From positions 1-5,808 of the forward strand of contig JUNU01000023.1 in the NCBI GenBank assembly GCA_001067655.1: a stretch of 5,808 nt of DNA, read 5' to 3'. The notes beneath the pieces are model-generated. The model saw nothing but the letters and a program-made list of their open reading frames with translations, was not told where the DNA came from and made no database searches. Positions 4,641-5,808 of this stretch are shown here, piece by piece; the first letter of the stretch is position 1, and each line of letters begins with the position of its first letter. Both the position numbers and the translations under genes were made by a program. Source of the DNA: Neisseria lactamica (lineage in GTDB: Bacteria; Pseudomonadota; Gammaproteobacteria; Burkholderiales; Neisseriaceae).

Positions 4641-5702
4641 ATGCTCACCATCGAAGACTTGCACACACAAAACCTGCTTCTGCTCGAAGCCGTTTCCGGC
4701 AGCCGCGCCTACGGTTTGGCGACGCCCGAATCCGATACCGACATCAAAGGCGTGTTTTACCTGCCCAAATCCATGTTTTACGGCATGGAATACGTCCCGC
4801 AAATCAGCAACGAAACCAACGACATTGTTTATTACGAACTGGGGCGGTTTATCGAGCTTTTGCTGCAAAACAACCCGAACACGCTGGAACTGCTCGCCTC
4901 GCCGCCCGACTGCGTGCGCTACCGTTCGCCGCTGATGGACGCGTTCAAAACCGAATGGTTTGTGTCCAAAGCCTGCCGCCAAAGTTTCGCGGGATACGCC
5001 TACGGACAAATCAAAAAAGCACGCGGGCTGAACAAGAAAATCAGCAACCCGATGTCGTCTGAAAAGAAAAGTGTGCTCGATTTCTGCCACATCGTAGAAG
5101 GCGCGCAAACCGTGCCGCTGCAACACTGGCTTTCGCAACGCGGAATGGAGCAGCGGCGCGTCGGTTTGGTCAAAATCGCCCACGCCCGCGAACTCTACGC
5201 CCTGTTTTACGACCCCGACGGCACGCGTGGCTACCACGGCATCGCGCCCAAACCCGAAGCCACCAACCTCTCCCTCAGCTCCGTTCACGAAGACGAAACC
5301 CCGCTCGCCTACCTTTCCTTCAATCAAGATGGATACAGCAGCTACTGCCGCGAATACGCCTCCTACCAGCAATGGCTGGCAGAGCGCAACGAAGCGCGCT
5401 ACCGAGGCACGCAGGCACACGGACAGGGCTACGACGCCAAAAACATGATGCACACCTTCCGCCTGCTCGAAACCGCCCGCGACATCGCCCGCCACGGCGA
5501 AATCCGCCCGCGCCGCCCCAACCGCGACGAACTGCTCGCCATCAAACGCGGCGAATCCTCCTACGAAGACCTGCTGGAAAAAGCAGAACGGCTGATGGCG
5601 GAAGTGGAAACAGCGTTTGAGGCTTCCTACCTACCCGAAACGGTAAATACCGCTTCAGCGTTGGCGGCGTTGGTTGATGTGAGGGAAAAAATTTACGGAT
5701 AG
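4641..5702 (+). CDS. Polymerase-beta-type nucleotidyltransferase, RlaP/YcgL-like (long paralogue)
   Basis: The 353-residue protein has the nucleotidyltransferase core close to its N-terminus. G20-S21 in VSGSRAYGLATPESDTDI is the nucleotide-binding motif, D32 and D34 are the paired metal acids, and E66 in YYELGRFIEL is a likely third acid. NNPNTLELLASP follows and matches the equivalent SNATLLEWLRSP of the gene at 3148, so the two are distant paralogues of the COG3541 type. A longer helical part follows, with AYGQIKKARG, then a tyrosine-rich middle, then KNMMHTFRLLETARDIARHGE and NRDELLAIKRGE (about 293-304), a pattern typical of the longer family members. A role in RNA-end or other nucleotidyl transfer is predicted from the family only. 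The start at 4641 follows AGAAGG across a DUS. No clear promoter is visible in the repeat-rich gap upstream. An 11-of-12 DUS lies inside the gene and an exact one lies just after its stop. It looks intact. Confidence 0.88.
   Translation: MLTIEDLHTQNLLLLEAVSGSRAYGLATPESDTDIKGVFYLPKSMFYGMEYVPQISNETNDIVYYELGRFIELLLQNNPNTLELLASPPDCVRYRSPLMDAFKTEWFVSKACRQSFAGYAYGQIKKARGLNKKISNPMSSEKKSVLDFCHIVEGAQTVPLQHWLSQRGMEQRRVGLVKIAHARELYALFYDPDGTRGYHGIAPKPEATNLSLSSVHEDETPLAYLSFNQDGYSSYCREYASYQQWLAERNEARYRGTQAHGQGYDAKNMMHTFRLLETARDIARHGEIRPRRPNRDELLAIKRGESSYEDLLEKAERLMAEVETAFEASYLPETVNTASALAALVDVREKIYG
5052..5063 (+). repeat. DUS, mucosa dialect (one mismatch), inside nucleotidyltransferase 2
   Basis: ATGTCGTCTGAA matches AGGTCGTCTGAA at 11 of 12 bases, and the 10-base core GTCGTCTGAA is intact. 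It encodes the MSSE residues of the helical region. Confidence 0.85.
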
Positions 5703-5710
5703 ATGGCGAA

Positions 5711-5722
5711 AGGTCGTCTGAA
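5711..5722 (+). repeat. DUS, mucosa dialect, downstream of nucleotidyltransferase 2
   Basis: AGGTCGTCTGAA is an exact match eight bases after the stop codon. Unlike the copies after hisG and hisD it has no inverted partner within the window, so no DUS terminator forms here. Bases 5723-5756 hold no other recognisable feature. Confidence 0.95.
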
Positions 5723-5756
5723 AATGGAAGCGGCGGGGTTTATCTTGAATGGACTT

Positions 5757-5808
5757 TATAGTGGATTAAAATTGCAATGATACGGCGTTGCCAACGCCCT
5801 TATGTACT
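5757..5808. repeat. Correia-type repeat element, left end (truncated by window end)
   Basis: TATAGTGGATTAA (5757-5769) is the Correia terminal repeat. It is followed by an unusual AATTGCAATGA and then TACGGCGTTGCC (5781-5792), the sub-terminal motif also seen, inverted and with one change, in the element at 1-52. GGCGTT (5784-5789) and AACGCC (5793-5798) form a small palindrome. The remainder lies beyond the window. The element's end could terminate or process the upstream transcript; that is inference. Confidence 0.75.

Overview
The window reads as chromosomal DNA of a commensal Neisseria. The clearest signal is the DNA uptake sequence (DUS). Copies of the 12-mer AGGTCGTCTGAA, the dialect I recall for the N. 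mucosa / N. sicca / N. macacae group, occur five times exactly and five times with one mismatch in 5.8 kb. Both ends of the window run into Correia-type repeat ends (TATAGTGGATTAA termini), which are also typical of Neisseria. Species-level placement is an inference from the DUS dialect only.

Layout: 1-52 is the inner end of a Correia-type element. After a short hairpin-bearing leader comes hisG (115-768, short-form ATP phosphoribosyltransferase). A paired-DUS hairpin (792-835) closes hisG. It is followed by a LEM-3-like GIY-YIG nuclease-domain protein (871-1767), whose stop codon overlaps the start of hisD (1764-3056, histidinol dehydrogenase) in an ATGA junction. A perfect paired-DUS terminator (3089-3130) ends the histidine section.

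The second half (3148-5702) holds two divergent nucleotidyltransferases of the polymerase-beta / RlaP (COG3541, YcgL-like) type, of 252 and 353 aa. They flank a small Sec-exported protein with two cysteines (3959-4405). The gap before the second nucleotidyltransferase (4406-4640) has no gene but is dense in structure: a hairpin made from two different DUS dialects, a small palindrome, a second Simonsiella-type DUS, a REP-like 10-bp inverted repeat, and a DUS lying directly against the start codon. The window ends in a second Correia-type end (5757-5808), inverted relative to the first.

Functionally, hisG and hisD supply the first and last steps of histidine synthesis. No hisC or hisB follows hisD here. 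The GIY-YIG protein and the nucleotidyltransferases are of unproven function. Their families suggest nucleic-acid cleavage and RNA 3'-end nucleotidyl transfer or repair respectively, but no RNA ligase or kinase is present to complete a known RNA-repair operon. All genes lie on the + strand. I saw no tRNA, rRNA, CRISPR array or transposase.
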